Shown here: positions 26,323 through 34,133 of the stretch, piece after piece
Position numbering within the stretch: position 1 is the stretch's first letter
Layout: each line of letters begins with the position of its first letter
NCBI RefSeq assembly: GCF_001730305.1
Contig: NZ_MIJY01000001.1
Coordinates: 558,001-622,000, forward strand
DNA from: Enterococcus termitis
GTDB taxonomy: Bacteria > Bacillota > Bacilli > Lactobacillales > Enterococcaceae
DNA length: 64,000 nucleotides
Reading direction: 5' to 3'
The notes under the pieces: generated by a model
Told to the model about the DNA's origin: nothing
What the model saw: the letters and a program-made list of their open reading frames with translations, nothing else
Database searches by the model: none
Position numbers and translations under genes: made by a program

Positions 26323-26775
26323 ATGACAGATAAGCAGCTGCAAGAATTAGTTGAACATATTTCAGTAGAATTTTTTGGAAAACCATTTCAGCATCAAACC
26401 TATTTTAATAAACGGTTAAGGACAACAGGTGGACGTTATCATTTGGAGTCGCACGATATTGATTTCAATCCGACTGTTTTTGAACGATATGGAGAGCCGG
26501 AACTGATCAATGTCATCAAACATGAATTGTGTCATTACCATCTTCATATAGAAGGTAGAGGTTATCAGCATAAAGATCCTGAGTTCAAAGAATTATTAAA
26601 GCAAACAGGTGGAAGTCGCTATGTTCGTCCTTTGGTGGAACAAAAACCGCAATCCTATCATCAATACCAATGTGAAAAATGCCAAACATTGATTTTGCGC
26701 AAGAGAAGAATCAATACGGCACGCTTTGTATGCGGAAAATGTCATGGAAAGCTAGTGGAACGATCATCATTATAG
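26323..26775 (+). CDS. SprT-like metalloprotease family protein
   Basis: A 150-residue SprT-family protein (compare B. subtilis YdcK). It has the zinc-protease motif KHELCHYHLH, the family stretch LRTTGGRYHLESHDIDFN, and a C-terminal zinc ribbon with two CxxC pairs (CEKCQ and CGKCHGKL). In several firmicutes this gene follows tex, as here. A TTG at 26293 with AAAGGAAAGAG upstream would add ten residues; the family usually starts at the equivalent of ATG 26323. The natural substrate is not known. Confidence 0.88.
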   Translation: MTDKQLQELVEHISVEFFGKPFQHQTYFNKRLRTTGGRYHLESHDIDFNPTVFERYGEPELINVIKHELCHYHLHIEGRGYQHKDPEFKELLKQTGGSRYVRPLVEQKPQSYHQYQCEKCQTLILRKRRINTARFVCGKCHGKLVERSSL

Positions 26776-26959
26776 GCCAAAGTCATTAGAGAAGTCAGCA
26801 AGCGATGTACGTAAAACATGCTAGATGATCGATCATATTTAGTAAAGCTGTGTTGACTGTTTAAGCTGTGGTTTGTCAGGTAATGTTATTTGGATGTAAT
26901 ACGCTAATGAAAAAGACTTTCACTAAACGCACCTTCTTATGTGAAAAAGGAGAGAGAAG

Positions 26960-27685
26960 ATGATTCAGTATTGGAACACACTCATTGACTATCTAGCTGC
27001 AAAAGAACAGATGAACGGCACCTATGATCTTGCTATCTTGGCTGGAAATAGTTTACCTTATCTTGCCGATGAGCTACTACAGTTGTACGAACAAAAACTG
27101 GCTGACAAGGTTATGTTAGTTGGAGGCATCGGACACGCAACACCGTTTTTAGCAAAAAATTTTAAAGCGATGGGCATTGATGTGGGAGAAACAAGTGAGA
27201 CGGAAATGTACTTGGATTATTTTAAGCAAAAATATGGAGTAGACCAAGAGCAATTTTTGATAGAAACCCGTTCAACCAATTCTGGGGAAAATGCTTCTTT
27301 TTCCTTAGCTGCTGTAAAGGCAGCAGGTTTCCTGCCAAAACGAGTGTTGCTCTTGGAAGATCCGATTCTTCAAAGAAGACTCAAAGCTACGTTTGAAAAA
27401 GAGTGGCAAGACACTGATACCTGTTTTACAAATGCAGTGCTCGCTATTCCATATCTCAAAACAATCGATCGCTCATTGTCGTTTGAAGATGAGCGTTTCA
27501 ACGGATTATGGTCAAAGGACTATTTCTTCTCATTAGCGCTCGGTGAAATCCCACGCTTAAGAAACGACTGTAACGGTTATGGACCAAAAGGAACTGGTTA
27601 TATTGGTGAGGTCAACATTCCAGCAGAAGTAGAAGAAGCTTATCAAAAACTAAGTGCACATTATCCCTTTGAAACGAATCGTTAA
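26960..27685 (+). CDS. YdcF/DUF218-like protein
   Basis: A 241-residue cytosolic protein of the YdcF-like/DUF218 group. The pattern LAILAGNSLPYLADELLQLY, MLVGGIGHATPFL, ETRSTNSGENASFSLAAVKA and RVLLLEDPILQRRLKATFEK shows the family's nucleotide-binding-like Rossmann layout. No membrane segment is seen, unlike SanA-type relatives. Function is unknown. A 184-base gap without evident genes separates it from the SprT-like gene. Confidence 0.8.
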   Translation: MIQYWNTLIDYLAAKEQMNGTYDLAILAGNSLPYLADELLQLYEQKLADKVMLVGGIGHATPFLAKNFKAMGIDVGETSETEMYLDYFKQKYGVDQEQFLIETRSTNSGENASFSLAAVKAAGFLPKRVLLLEDPILQRRLKATFEKEWQDTDTCFTNAVLAIPYLKTIDRSLSFEDERFNGLWSKDYFFSLALGEIPRLRNDCNGYGPKGTGYIGEVNIPAEVEEAYQKLSAHYPFETNR

Positions 27686-27731
27686 AATAGTTGAGGGGAT
27701 AAAGAGGATTTAAGAAAAGGTCGAGACAGTT

Positions 27732-27819
27732 GTCGATTAGGTTCGAGCGATTTTTGCGAAATTGCCGAAAAATCTGACTTTTGACTACCATTTATTACGT
27801 TTTAGAGTGCGAAACAAAC
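27732..27819 (+). repeat. Dispersed intergenic repeat, copy A
   Basis: From GTCGATTAGGTTCGA at 27732 to GCGAAACAAAC near 27819 this region matches the element at 57126-57241 at most positions, including AATTGCCG and AATCTGACTTTTG blocks. Copy B continues into a terminator stem, but copy A breaks off just after AAACAAAC and meets a different terminator at 27827. Both lie directly downstream of plus-strand genes. It looks like a mobile or spreading terminator-bearing repeat. Confidence 0.65.
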
Positions 27820-27826
27820 TGAAGTG

Positions 27827-27874
27827 CCTCCCAAAGTTGTACGTGAAAAATACAATTTTGGGAGGTTGTTTTTT
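27827..27874 (+). terminator. Intrinsic terminator after YdcF-like gene
   Basis: The 15-base arm at 27827-27841 (CCTCCCAAAGTTGTA) pairs with 27851-27865 with one G-T pair, followed by TTGTTTTTT. The ATG after the T-run has a fortuitous GGGAGG upstream, but the frame is only 25 codons. Confidence 0.85.
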
Positions 27875-27948
27875 ATGACATATTATGAAGTAAGTCATAC
27901 CAGACTGTTGCTAAATCAAATTTCAGCGGTCAATATTTTTGAGGAATG

Positions 27949-27977
27949 TTGACAAATATAGAAGCGTATTCTATCAT
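27949..27977 (+). promoter_or_regulatory. Promoter for tRNA-Leu
   Basis: TTGACA (27949-27954), 17-base spacer, TATCAT (27972-27977). It is consensus at the -35 box and one base off at -10, 26 bases before the tRNA, as expected for a stable RNA gene. Confidence 0.8.
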
Positions 27978-28003
27978 AGATTTATGTGACAATGTTATAA
28001 AAA

Positions 28004-28086
28004 GCGGTCATGGCGGAATGGCAGACGCGCCAGCTTGAGGGGCTGGTGGGAGTACTCCCGTGGAAGTTCGAGTCTTCTTGGCCGCA
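28004..28086 (+). tRNA. tRNA-Leu (anticodon GAG)
   Basis: A class II tRNA. The acceptor stem GCGGTCA pairs with TGGCCGC (one G-T pair), with discriminator A at 28086. The anticodon loop TTGAGGG is flanked by CCAGC/GCTGG. A long variable arm (GGGAGTACTCCC) and a T arm with GTTCGAGTC are present. The CCA end is not encoded. A promoter lies upstream and a terminator directly downstream, so it is a single-gene unit. Confidence 0.95.
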
Positions 28087-28093
28087 TAGTTCA

Positions 28094-28136
28094 GTGATAA
28101 ACCTTGATATAATAAGGTTTATCACTCTTTTTTTTT
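28094..28136 (+). terminator. Terminator of tRNA-Leu
   Basis: GTGATAAACCTT (28094-28105) pairs perfectly with 28114-28125, followed by TC and a long T-run. Confidence 0.92.
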
Positions 28137-28568
28137 ATCTGCATAAAAGTTCTGATGCACAAAGTGATGCAGTTTTTGTTCAAAACCTTATTTTAGATAA
28201 CAAATAATAGTTAAATGCTTTTTCATATAATAATCTTGTTTGCTTTTCATCCCCATAAGATAAACAGTCATCAGCATAGCTTAACCTCCAAAAGGGTTCT
28301 TTTTCATTGATAGTGCAATCATTCTATAATTGTAAATAGAATCGAATCTATTATCTTTCAATATGTGAAAAATAAAGAATGAAATCTATTAGTTTCAGAG
28401 ACTCCCGTTGAGATCAATTCTGGATAGGATAGTAAATGTCTATTCTAAATAAAACAATGATTTGCGATAAATGATAAAAAAAGAGAACACTAAAATAGAA
28501 AAATTGTTATAATTAGATATTAAATAAGATAATAAGTTAAATTTATATATCTAAGGAGGAGTAAAATA
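28137..28568. other. AT-rich non-coding stretch at left edge of toxin island
   Basis: I see no convincing gene in these 432 bases between the tRNA terminator and the LXG locus. A 29-codon minus-strand frame (28188-28277) has GGAGG at good spacing but no recognisable product. I found no second copy of the tRNA 3' end that would mark an integration site. The start of the toxin operon has a strong AAGGAGG site at 28553-28559 and AT-rich promoter-like sequence (TTATAAT near 28505). Confidence 0.4.
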
Positions 28569-28865
28569 ATGAGTGTTAAAAGTAGTATAACTGTTGCTGG
28601 TAGTGTGTCCGCGTCATTTAGCAAATCTGCTAGTGCGCTAAATAGTATCAATGCTTCCACAAGTGTAGCATCTAGAACCAATGTTGCTGGAAATGAAAGA
28701 GCAAAAACTTCTACAGTTAATTATGGAAAGGGATTAAAACAACTATCTACAAGTATTGTTTCAGCAGGTGATGCGATTCATTCAGTCGCAAAAGACTTTG
28801 CTACTATTGACCAACAAGCTTCTAAACAATTTCAATCTAATTCTTTAGGAAATTGGCTTAAATAA
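28569..28865 (+). CDS. Type VII secretion-associated small helical protein (TIGR04197/Lap1-like)
   Basis: A 98-residue protein rich in serine and alanine with no signal peptide, of the SACOL2603/TIGR04197 type that sits before LXG toxins. Near its C-terminus it has FATID, matching the FxxxD export motif of Lap1-type partners, followed by a helical end. In streptococci such partners bind the LXG helix and deliver it to the type VII machinery. Its stop codon overlaps the next ATG by one base, so the two are translationally coupled. No secretion-machine genes are in the window. Confidence 0.8.
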   Translation: MSVKSSITVAGSVSASFSKSASALNSINASTSVASRTNVAGNERAKTSTVNYGKGLKQLSTSIVSAGDAIHSVAKDFATIDQQASKQFQSNSLGNWLK

Positions 28866-29203
28866 TGGAGTTAGACTATCAAACAAAAATCTGCCAAATT
28901 CAAGATGAACAAGATTTAATAAAACAAGAAATTCGATCTGTTGAACAACAACAAGAAGAATTTTTCTCTTTACAACAAGAAGAAAAACGACTTTATGAAG
29001 AAATAGTGGAAACAAGCCCTCCAGCAGAACGTCAATATTTCAAAAGTAGAGGAGAAGATAGTTTCTCCTTAGCAAAAAAAGCACAGCGGCAATTGGAAGA
29101 ACAAGAAAATGAACTTAGAAATACTAGAAAACAGCTGATTGAAAAAGAAGAAGAATTATACAGTGAACAAAGAAAAGAGCAAGTGAAAGAAAAGGAGCAG
29201 TAG
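28865..29203 (+). CDS. Coiled-coil LXG-associated protein (DUF3958/DUF5082-like, Lap2 role)
   Basis: A 112-residue, highly charged, almost entirely helical protein (repeats of EEQQ, KKAQRQLEEQENE). It lies between the TIGR04197-like gene and the LXG toxin, the usual place of the second Lap partner. Family naming is uncertain because low-complexity coiled coils look alike; the position supports a targeting partner of the LXG domain. The toxin gene starts two bases after it. Confidence 0.7.
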   Translation: MELDYQTKICQIQDEQDLIKQEIRSVEQQQEEFFSLQQEEKRLYEEIVETSPPAERQYFKSRGEDSFSLAKKAQRQLEEQENELRNTRKQLIEKEEELYSEQRKEQVKEKEQ

Positions 29204-29204
29204 G

Positions 29205-30503
29205 ATGGGGTTAAAATTTTACGTAGGAGAAATACAGCAACAAGGAAATGAAGCTTCCAGAATGAATAATCAAGCAAGTCAAGCCATTTCTTCCTTGCAA
29301 AGCAGTATTTCACAATTTTTATCTGCACCACTTTCTGGTAAAGCTTATGATTCTGCAAAGAGTTATTTTAGTATAGTCTATACACCACTTTGTCGGTCTG
29401 CTATTTTAACTGGTGAGGCTCTTGAGAGTGCGCATAAACGATTGTTGAGTGAATACCAAGGAATGGTCAGCAGTATCGATACGGATGAAGATCAAATTCA
29501 AAGCCAAATTGAACGGTTTGAACAATTAAAACGAGAATTAGAAAGACAAATGCATGTTGCAAAAACGATGCGACCAGATTTGGAACGTCGATATATGAAT
29601 GCCTGTGATGTTATTTCAAAGAAGAGAGAACAATTGGAGAAATTCCATGCTTATAATGCTCGTTCAGCTAGTATTTTCGTTGAATACGAAGCTTGCCAGC
29701 AAGAATTTAATAACGGTTTAGCACAGGTGAAGAATTGTAAAGCATGGAATGCCGCTTCAGGAACTTTTGATATTGGTCGCTTAAACATGACATGGGCAAG
29801 TCCTATTAATGCACGCTGGCAACAACGAGAAAAAATGCAACAAGAAGTGAAAAAGCGAGAAATGAAACAAACGATTGCAAGTTTAAATGGCTATACCATC
29901 ATTTGTAGCGACCTAGGAACCAAAAAAACATGGTATCTGATGAAAAATGGCAAAATTGTCTCACCAAAAGCTCATCCTAACCTCTATAATCAATTAGAAA
30001 AATGTAAAGATTATCTAGGTAAAGACCAATACAAAGTCGAAAAAGTAAAAATAACGCGAAACGAAATGCCACTAGCACCTGGTTTTGGAGGAATATTAGG
30101 CAATATTGGTAAAATAGGTAAAGGTATTGATATAATTAGAAAAGGTGCAGGATCTATTAAAGTTGGACAATCTATGTTGGATAAAATAAACAATGTACCT
30201 ACCATCAATACGATAGATGAGACAGCTGAATTAGATAAAAGTTGTGAAAAAGGAGAACCAGCTAAAAAACATAAAATCTTTGACTCGGAGAAAAGAAATC
30301 TGGATAAAGAGGGCGAACCAAACTCATCCGCGGACTTATTAAATGATGATGGTTCAGTAAAACAAAGAAGATACTATGGACCAGATGGTTTACCGATTGA
30401 AGATATAGACTACAATCACCCTGACGATGGAACGCATGAATTTCCCCATAGACATAAATGGGATTGGAATAAAAAAATACCTAGACAAAAAGGAGAATGG
30501 TAA
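29205..30503 (+). CDS. LXG-domain polymorphic toxin (type VII effector)
   Basis: A 432-residue effector. Residues 1-210 form the helical LXG-type delivery domain (GLKFYVGEIQQQGNEASRMN start, long coiled coil to about 200). Residues 220-300 form a conserved linker (TKKTWYLMKNGKIVSPKAHP) that ends in a glycine-rich stretch (PGFGGILGNIGKIGKGIDII). The tip (about 312-432) ends with YYGPDGLPIEDIDYNH and HEFPHRHKWDWNKK, a histidine-rich pattern known from polymorphic-toxin C-termini. I would expect a nuclease, but the activity is not established. The linker recurs at 31135, the likely recombination arm. AAAGGAG precedes the ATG. Confidence 0.83.
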   Translation: MGLKFYVGEIQQQGNEASRMNNQASQAISSLQSSISQFLSAPLSGKAYDSAKSYFSIVYTPLCRSAILTGEALESAHKRLLSEYQGMVSSIDTDEDQIQSQIERFEQLKRELERQMHVAKTMRPDLERRYMNACDVISKKREQLEKFHAYNARSASIFVEYEACQQEFNNGLAQVKNCKAWNAASGTFDIGRLNMTWASPINARWQQREKMQQEVKKREMKQTIASLNGYTIICSDLGTKKTWYLMKNGKIVSPKAHPNLYNQLEKCKDYLGKDQYKVEKVKITRNEMPLAPGFGGILGNIGKIGKGIDIIRKGAGSIKVGQSMLDKINNVPTINTIDETAELDKSCEKGEPAKKHKIFDSEKRNLDKEGEPNSSADLLNDDGSVKQRRYYGPDGLPIEDIDYNHPDDGTHEFPHRHKWDWNKKIPRQKGEW

Positions 30504-30505
30504 TA

Positions 30506-30883
30506 ATGAATATGGTACATGACTATGAAATAAAAAGCTATTTTGTGAATTTTGAAAATAAGGATATAGTTATGAATATATCTGATGATGAGAAAGAAAA
30601 ACAAATTATATTCCATAACTTTATATGTTACAAATTTTATGATGAAATGCCTTATAGTATTATTTTGGACCTAGAAGAGAGAGCTTTAGACAAATTTTTT
30701 ATTGAAAATAAAGAATTATTGATTCAAGGGAAAAAAAATGTATGGCCAATGAGATATAATTCATTAGAAGAGTTAGAAAAAGAAATAAGAAAAAAACACA
30801 TGACCTATCAAGTATTATATTCTTCTTATGGATTGAATGGATGGGTGTTAGCGGAGAGAGTAGAAATTAAAGAAATGAATTGA
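30506..30883 (+). CDS. Candidate immunity protein for the LXG toxin
   Basis: A 125-residue cytosolic protein starting two bases after the toxin stop, with AAAGGAG within the toxin's last codons. It has no signal peptide or membrane segment. Its sequence is unlike the five repeated immunity-like proteins downstream. I do not recognise the family. The role is inferred from position: small, acidic, immediately after an LXG tip. An earlier in-frame ATG at 30497 lies too close to the ribosome site. Confidence 0.65.
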   Translation: MNMVHDYEIKSYFVNFENKDIVMNISDDEKEKQIIFHNFICYKFYDEMPYSIILDLEERALDKFFIENKELLIQGKKNVWPMRYNSLEELEKEIRKKHMTYQVLYSSYGLNGWVLAERVEIKEMN

Positions 30884-30892
30884 TGAGGATTT

Positions 30893-30930
30893 CTGTTTGA
30901 ATAATAGTAATTTTATGATTAGGAAGTAAA
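30893..30930 (+). other. Relic of the 3' end of an array-type immunity gene
   Basis: CTGTTTGAATAATAGTAATT and the bases to 30930 align with the ends of the repeated immunity genes plus the first bases of their spacers (for example 32346-32385), with few differences. No coding sequence of that family precedes it; the unrelated gene at 30506 does. It is a scar suggesting that an older tip and immunity gene were replaced here. Confidence 0.6.
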
Positions 30931-31040
30931 TACTAACAGTATATGTTTTGAAAAAGAGTTGATAAAAATCAATAAAATAAATCTTAATTATATAACGAAT
31001 TAAACAATTTGGCAGGTTTTGGAATCATAACCTATTAGCT

Positions 31041-31076
31041 AAGAGAGACAATTATAGCGATTGTTCTCTCTTTTTT
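31041..31076 (+). terminator. Terminator of the LXG operon
   Basis: AAGAGAGACAAT (31041-31052) pairs with ATTGTTCTCTCTT (from 31060) with one bulge, then TTTTTT. It cuts the active toxin operon off from the orphan cassettes downstream. Confidence 0.85.
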
Positions 31077-31134
31077 ATACTCTTTTTATGAACAACTATA
31101 GTAGACGATTTATGATGACAAAAACCAAAAACAT

Positions 31135-31832
31135 TCATTTGTAGTGCTTTGGGAACCAAAAAAACATGGTATCTGATGAAAAATGGCAAAATTGTCTCAC
31201 CAAAAGCTCATCCTAACCTCTATAATCAATTAGAAAAATGCAAAGATTACCTAGGTAAAGACCAATACAAAGTCGAAAAAGTAAAAATAACGCGAAACGA
31301 AATGCCACTAGCACCTGGCATTGGAGGAATATTAGGCAATGTTGGTAAAATAGGGAAAGGGATTGATATAATTAGACAAGGGATTGGAGCTGTAACAGTT
31401 GGTAAATCTGCTATAGAAGCAATCAATTCCGCGAGAAGTGTGGAAGCAAGTAAACGTGTAAGAGCGGTTAATCCCAAAGACTTGTTAGCACAACAAGGAT
31501 TAGTAACAGGTGAGGTTGAAGGTGCACCTCCAGTAGATGCAGGTAAACAAGGGAAACATCAAGAAGGACATAGAAATAATGAGCAGTCAACAGAAGATAA
31601 ATCAACATGGATTGATGGAGAAAATGGTGTAGCGGATACTCAAGAAGCTTGGGAAAAAGGAAGATGGGCTGATGGACGTGAGGGTACTGTGAAAGAGTAT
31701 GAATCGGATAGGGTTGTTGGCAGTGATGGAGTTACAACTGAAATTGTAGTCCATATAGACGGAAAAGGTAATATACATGGCTATCCTAAAATACCTAAAG
31801 AAGTAAGGAGGAAACTTAATGAACTCAAATGA
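31135..31832 (+). pseudogene. Orphan LXG toxin tip 1 (no start, no delivery domain)
   Basis: The reading frame has no proper start or ribosome site. From 31135 to about 31376 it repeats, almost base for base, the linker of the LXG gene (29899-30140). It then diverges into another tip of about 150 codons with AGKQGKHQEGHRNNE, REGTVKEYESDRVVG and EIVVHIDGKGNIHGYPKIP. The KQGKH...GH and late HIDxKGNIHGYP pattern recalls Ntox50/BECR-type RNase tips; this is tentative. It ends EVRRKLNELK, overlapping the next immunity gene by 14 bases. It is best read as a silent cassette that recombination could join to the LXG gene. Confidence 0.75.
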
Positions 31833-32358
31833 AAGAGCGATTAATTTTGTGAATAGAAGTTTGAAAGAAGGGGACTATGGATATGTTCTAAGAAAATATG
31901 TATATAGCGACGAATGGGATGAACACTTATTAAAAAACATGGAAGGAATTGTGTTCGAGCCATCAGGTGGTTTTGATTATACTAGATGTTTTTCATATAT
32001 GTTTATGGAAGACATTAAATTAAAAAATTCATTTTTTTCAGATAAATCGACAAAAGAAATAATGGAACGTGGTTATATAGAATATATTGGGTTAAAGATA
32101 TCAGCAATAAGTCCGTTTTTTACTATTAGAAAAGCACAGTACCAAAATCCTAAAGAAGGTATAACTTTTGATATAGTCGATTTAACAGAATTTAAAAATA
32201 AGAAGTTAGAAAAAAAATATACAGAATTAATAGAAGTTTTAACAGAACAAAAATTAATTTTAGTTGACAGGGAAGAATTAAAAAAGATACCTTTAGACAT
32301 TCCTTTGGAAAACTATGAACCAGAAGAAGTAAATTATTTAAGCTATTTGTTTGAATAA
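31819..32358 (+). CDS. Immunity-like protein, array copy 1
   Basis: A 179-residue soluble protein starting NSNERAINFVNRSLKEGDYG and ending LSYLFE. It has the YSDEWDEHLL version of the variable first segment and SDKSTKEIMERG in the middle. The ribosome site AAGGAGG lies inside the last codons of orphan tip 1, so the pair is arranged as toxin then immunity. Five paralogues occur to 35320. The family is not recognised; immunity is inferred from position and multiplicity. Confidence 0.72.
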   Translation: MNSNERAINFVNRSLKEGDYGYVLRKYVYSDEWDEHLLKNMEGIVFEPSGGFDYTRCFSYMFMEDIKLKNSFFSDKSTKEIMERGYIEYIGLKISAISPFFTIRKAQYQNPKEGITFDIVDLTEFKNKKLEKKYTELIEVLTEQKLILVDREELKKIPLDIPLENYEPEEVNYLSYLFE

Positions 32359-32465
32359 TGGAAGTTTTATGATCAGGAAACAAAAATTTAAAGATGAGCG
32401 TACGTCAACAGATGTGAAGCGAAAACCAATAAACGTTATCCTCAAAGAAGTAAGGAGGAAACTTA
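32359..32465 (+). repeat. Spacer repeat 1 of immunity array
   Basis: A 107-base spacer almost identical to those at 33006 and 34674. Its end carries the ribosome site AAGGAGG and, in the frame crossing into the next gene, codes for the same residues that end orphan tip 1 (KEVRRKLNELK then stop). It therefore looks like the decayed 3' end of a toxin tip that once preceded this immunity gene. Confidence 0.7.
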
Positions 32466-33005
32466 ATGAACTCAAATGAAAGAGCAATCAACTTCGTGAA
32501 TAGAAGTTTAAAAGATGGAGACTATGGTTATGTATTAAGAAAATATGTAAAGGGGAATCAATGGAATTCTTATTTATTAAATAATATGGAAGGAATTGTA
32601 TTCAAGCCTATGACAAGTTTTGAATACGCTAGGTGTTTTTCATATTATTTTATAGAAGATATTAAATTGGAAAATTCGTTTTTTTCCGATGGAGCAACTA
32701 GAGAAATAATGGAACGTGGTTATATAGAATTTATTAGTTTACAAATCTCAGCAATAAGCCCATTTTTTATAATTGAAAAAGCACAGTATCAAAAATCTAA
32801 AGAAGGTATATCACTTGATTTAACAGACTTAACAGAATTTAAAAATGAAAAGTTAGAAAAAAAGTACGAGGAATTAATAGTAGTGCTAACAAAACAGAAG
32901 TTGGTATTAGTTAATAAAAAAGAATTAAAAAAAGTTCCTTTGGATATTCCACTAGAAGATTATGAACCAGAAGAAGTAAATTGTTTAAGCTATTTATTTG
33001 AATAA
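32466..33005 (+). CDS. Immunity-like protein, array copy 2
   Basis: A 179-residue paralogue of copy 1. Its first variable segment reads KGNQWNSYLLNNMEG, the middle SDGATREIMERG, and the later part ISLQISAISPFFIIEKAQYQ and DLTDLTEFKNEKLEKKYEEL. It is nearly identical to copy 5 at 34781. It starts with AAGGAGG in the spacer. No promoter of its own is seen. Presumed to neutralise a different variant toxin from copies 1 and 3. Confidence 0.7.
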   Translation: MNSNERAINFVNRSLKDGDYGYVLRKYVKGNQWNSYLLNNMEGIVFKPMTSFEYARCFSYYFIEDIKLENSFFSDGATREIMERGYIEFISLQISAISPFFIIEKAQYQKSKEGISLDLTDLTEFKNEKLEKKYEELIVVLTKQKLVLVNKKELKKVPLDIPLEDYEPEEVNCLSYLFE

Positions 33006-33112
33006 TGGAAGTTCTATTGTTATGAAACAAAAATTTAAAGATGAGCGTAAGTCAACAGATGTGAAGCGAAAACCAATAAACGTTATCCTCAAAGAAGTAA
33101 GGAGGAAACTTA
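33006..33112 (+). repeat. Spacer repeat 2 of immunity array
   Basis: A 107-base copy of the spacer at 32359, differing at a few positions (for example GCGTAAGTC for GCGTACGTC). It again ends with the relic toxin C-terminus and AAGGAGG. Confidence 0.7.
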
Positions 33113-33652
33113 ATGAACGCAAATAAACAAGCGATTAATTTTGTAAATAAAAGTTTGAAAGAAGGGGACTATGGATATGTCCTTAGAAAATATGTGTACA
33201 GCGATGAATGGGATGAACATTTATTAAAAAATATGGAGGGAATAGTGTTTAAACCGTCAGGCAGTTTTGATTATACTAGATGTTTTTCTTATATGTTTAT
33301 GGAAGACATTAAATTATCCAAACCTTTTTTTACATTAGAAGCGAAGAATGAAGTTATGGAACGTGGTTATATAGAATATATTGGGCTAAAGATATCAGCA
33401 ATAAGTCCGTTTTTCACTATTAGAAAAGCACAGTACCAAAAACCTAAAGAAGGCATAACGCTAGATATAGTTGATTTAACAGAATTTAAAAATAAGAAGT
33501 TAGAAAAAAAATATACAGAATTAATAGAAGTTTTAACAGAACAAAAATTAATTTTAGCTGACAGGGAAGAATTAAAGAAAGCCCCTTTAAATATTCCTCT
33601 AGAAGATTATGAACCCGGAGAAGTAAATTACGCGAGTTACCTGTTTGAATAA
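33113..33652 (+). CDS. Immunity-like protein, array copy 3
   Basis: A 179-residue paralogue. The first segment (YSDEWDEHLLKNMEG, SGSFDYTRCFSYMFMED) follows copy 1. The middle LSKPFFTLEAKNEVMERG is shared with copy 4, and the end NYASYLFE with copy 5. This patchwork shows recombination among copies. Orphan tip 2 follows 15 bases after its stop, in place of the standard spacer. Confidence 0.7.
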   Translation: MNANKQAINFVNKSLKEGDYGYVLRKYVYSDEWDEHLLKNMEGIVFKPSGSFDYTRCFSYMFMEDIKLSKPFFTLEAKNEVMERGYIEYIGLKISAISPFFTIRKAQYQKPKEGITLDIVDLTEFKNKKLEKKYTELIEVLTEQKLILADREELKKAPLNIPLEDYEPGEVNYASYLFE

Positions 33653-33666
33653 TAACAAATGCAAAG

Positions 33667-34121
33667 TAGGTAAAGGGATTGATATAATTAGACAGGGGAT
33701 TGGTGCCGTAACAATTGGTAAATCTGCTGTAGAAGCAATCAATTCTGCGAGAAGTGTGGAAGCAAGTAAACGTGTAAGAGCGGTTAATCCAAAAGACTTG
33801 TTACCACAACAAGGATTAGTGACAGGTGAGGTTGAAGGTGCACCTCCAGTAGATGCAGGTAAACAAGGGAAACATCAAGAAGGACATAGAAATAATGAGC
33901 AGTCAACAGAAGATAAATCAACATGGATTGATGGAGAAAATGGTGTAGCGGATACACAAGAAGCTTGGGAAAAAGGAGATTGGGTAAGAGGTAGAGAAGG
34001 AACTGTTAAGGAATATGAGTCAGATAAAGTAGTTGGTAGTGATGGAATCACAACTGAAATTGTAGTTCATATAGACGGAAAAGGTAATATACATGGCTAT
34101 CCTAAAATACCAAAGAAGTAA
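33667..34121 (+). pseudogene. Orphan LXG toxin tip 2 (shorter linker arm)
   Basis: A second copy of the tip found at 31135, beginning only at the GKGIDIIRQG part of the linker, so the homology arm to the LXG gene is very short. The tip has the same KQGKHQEGH and HIDGKGNIHGYP pattern with small changes (GDWVRGREG for GRWADGREG). There is no ribosome site or proper start. It stops earlier than tip 1, after PKIPKK, and immunity copy 4 follows after 12 bases with AAGGAGG. Confidence 0.72.
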
Positions 34122-34133
34122 GGAGGAAAATTA

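Noticed and set aside
27875-27952. 25-codon frame after the terminator at 27827, with GGGAGG upstream
   Set aside because: The GGGAGG is the terminator arm and the frame runs into the tRNA promoter; the product is not recognisable.
28010-28207. 65-codon open frame over the tRNA-Leu gene
   Set aside because: It overlaps the tRNA and its terminator and has no ribosome site; it is chance coding.
28188-28277. 29-codon minus-strand frame with a good GGAGG site
   Set aside because: Too short and without a membrane segment or known toxin-peptide pattern; kept only as a remark in the gap annotation.
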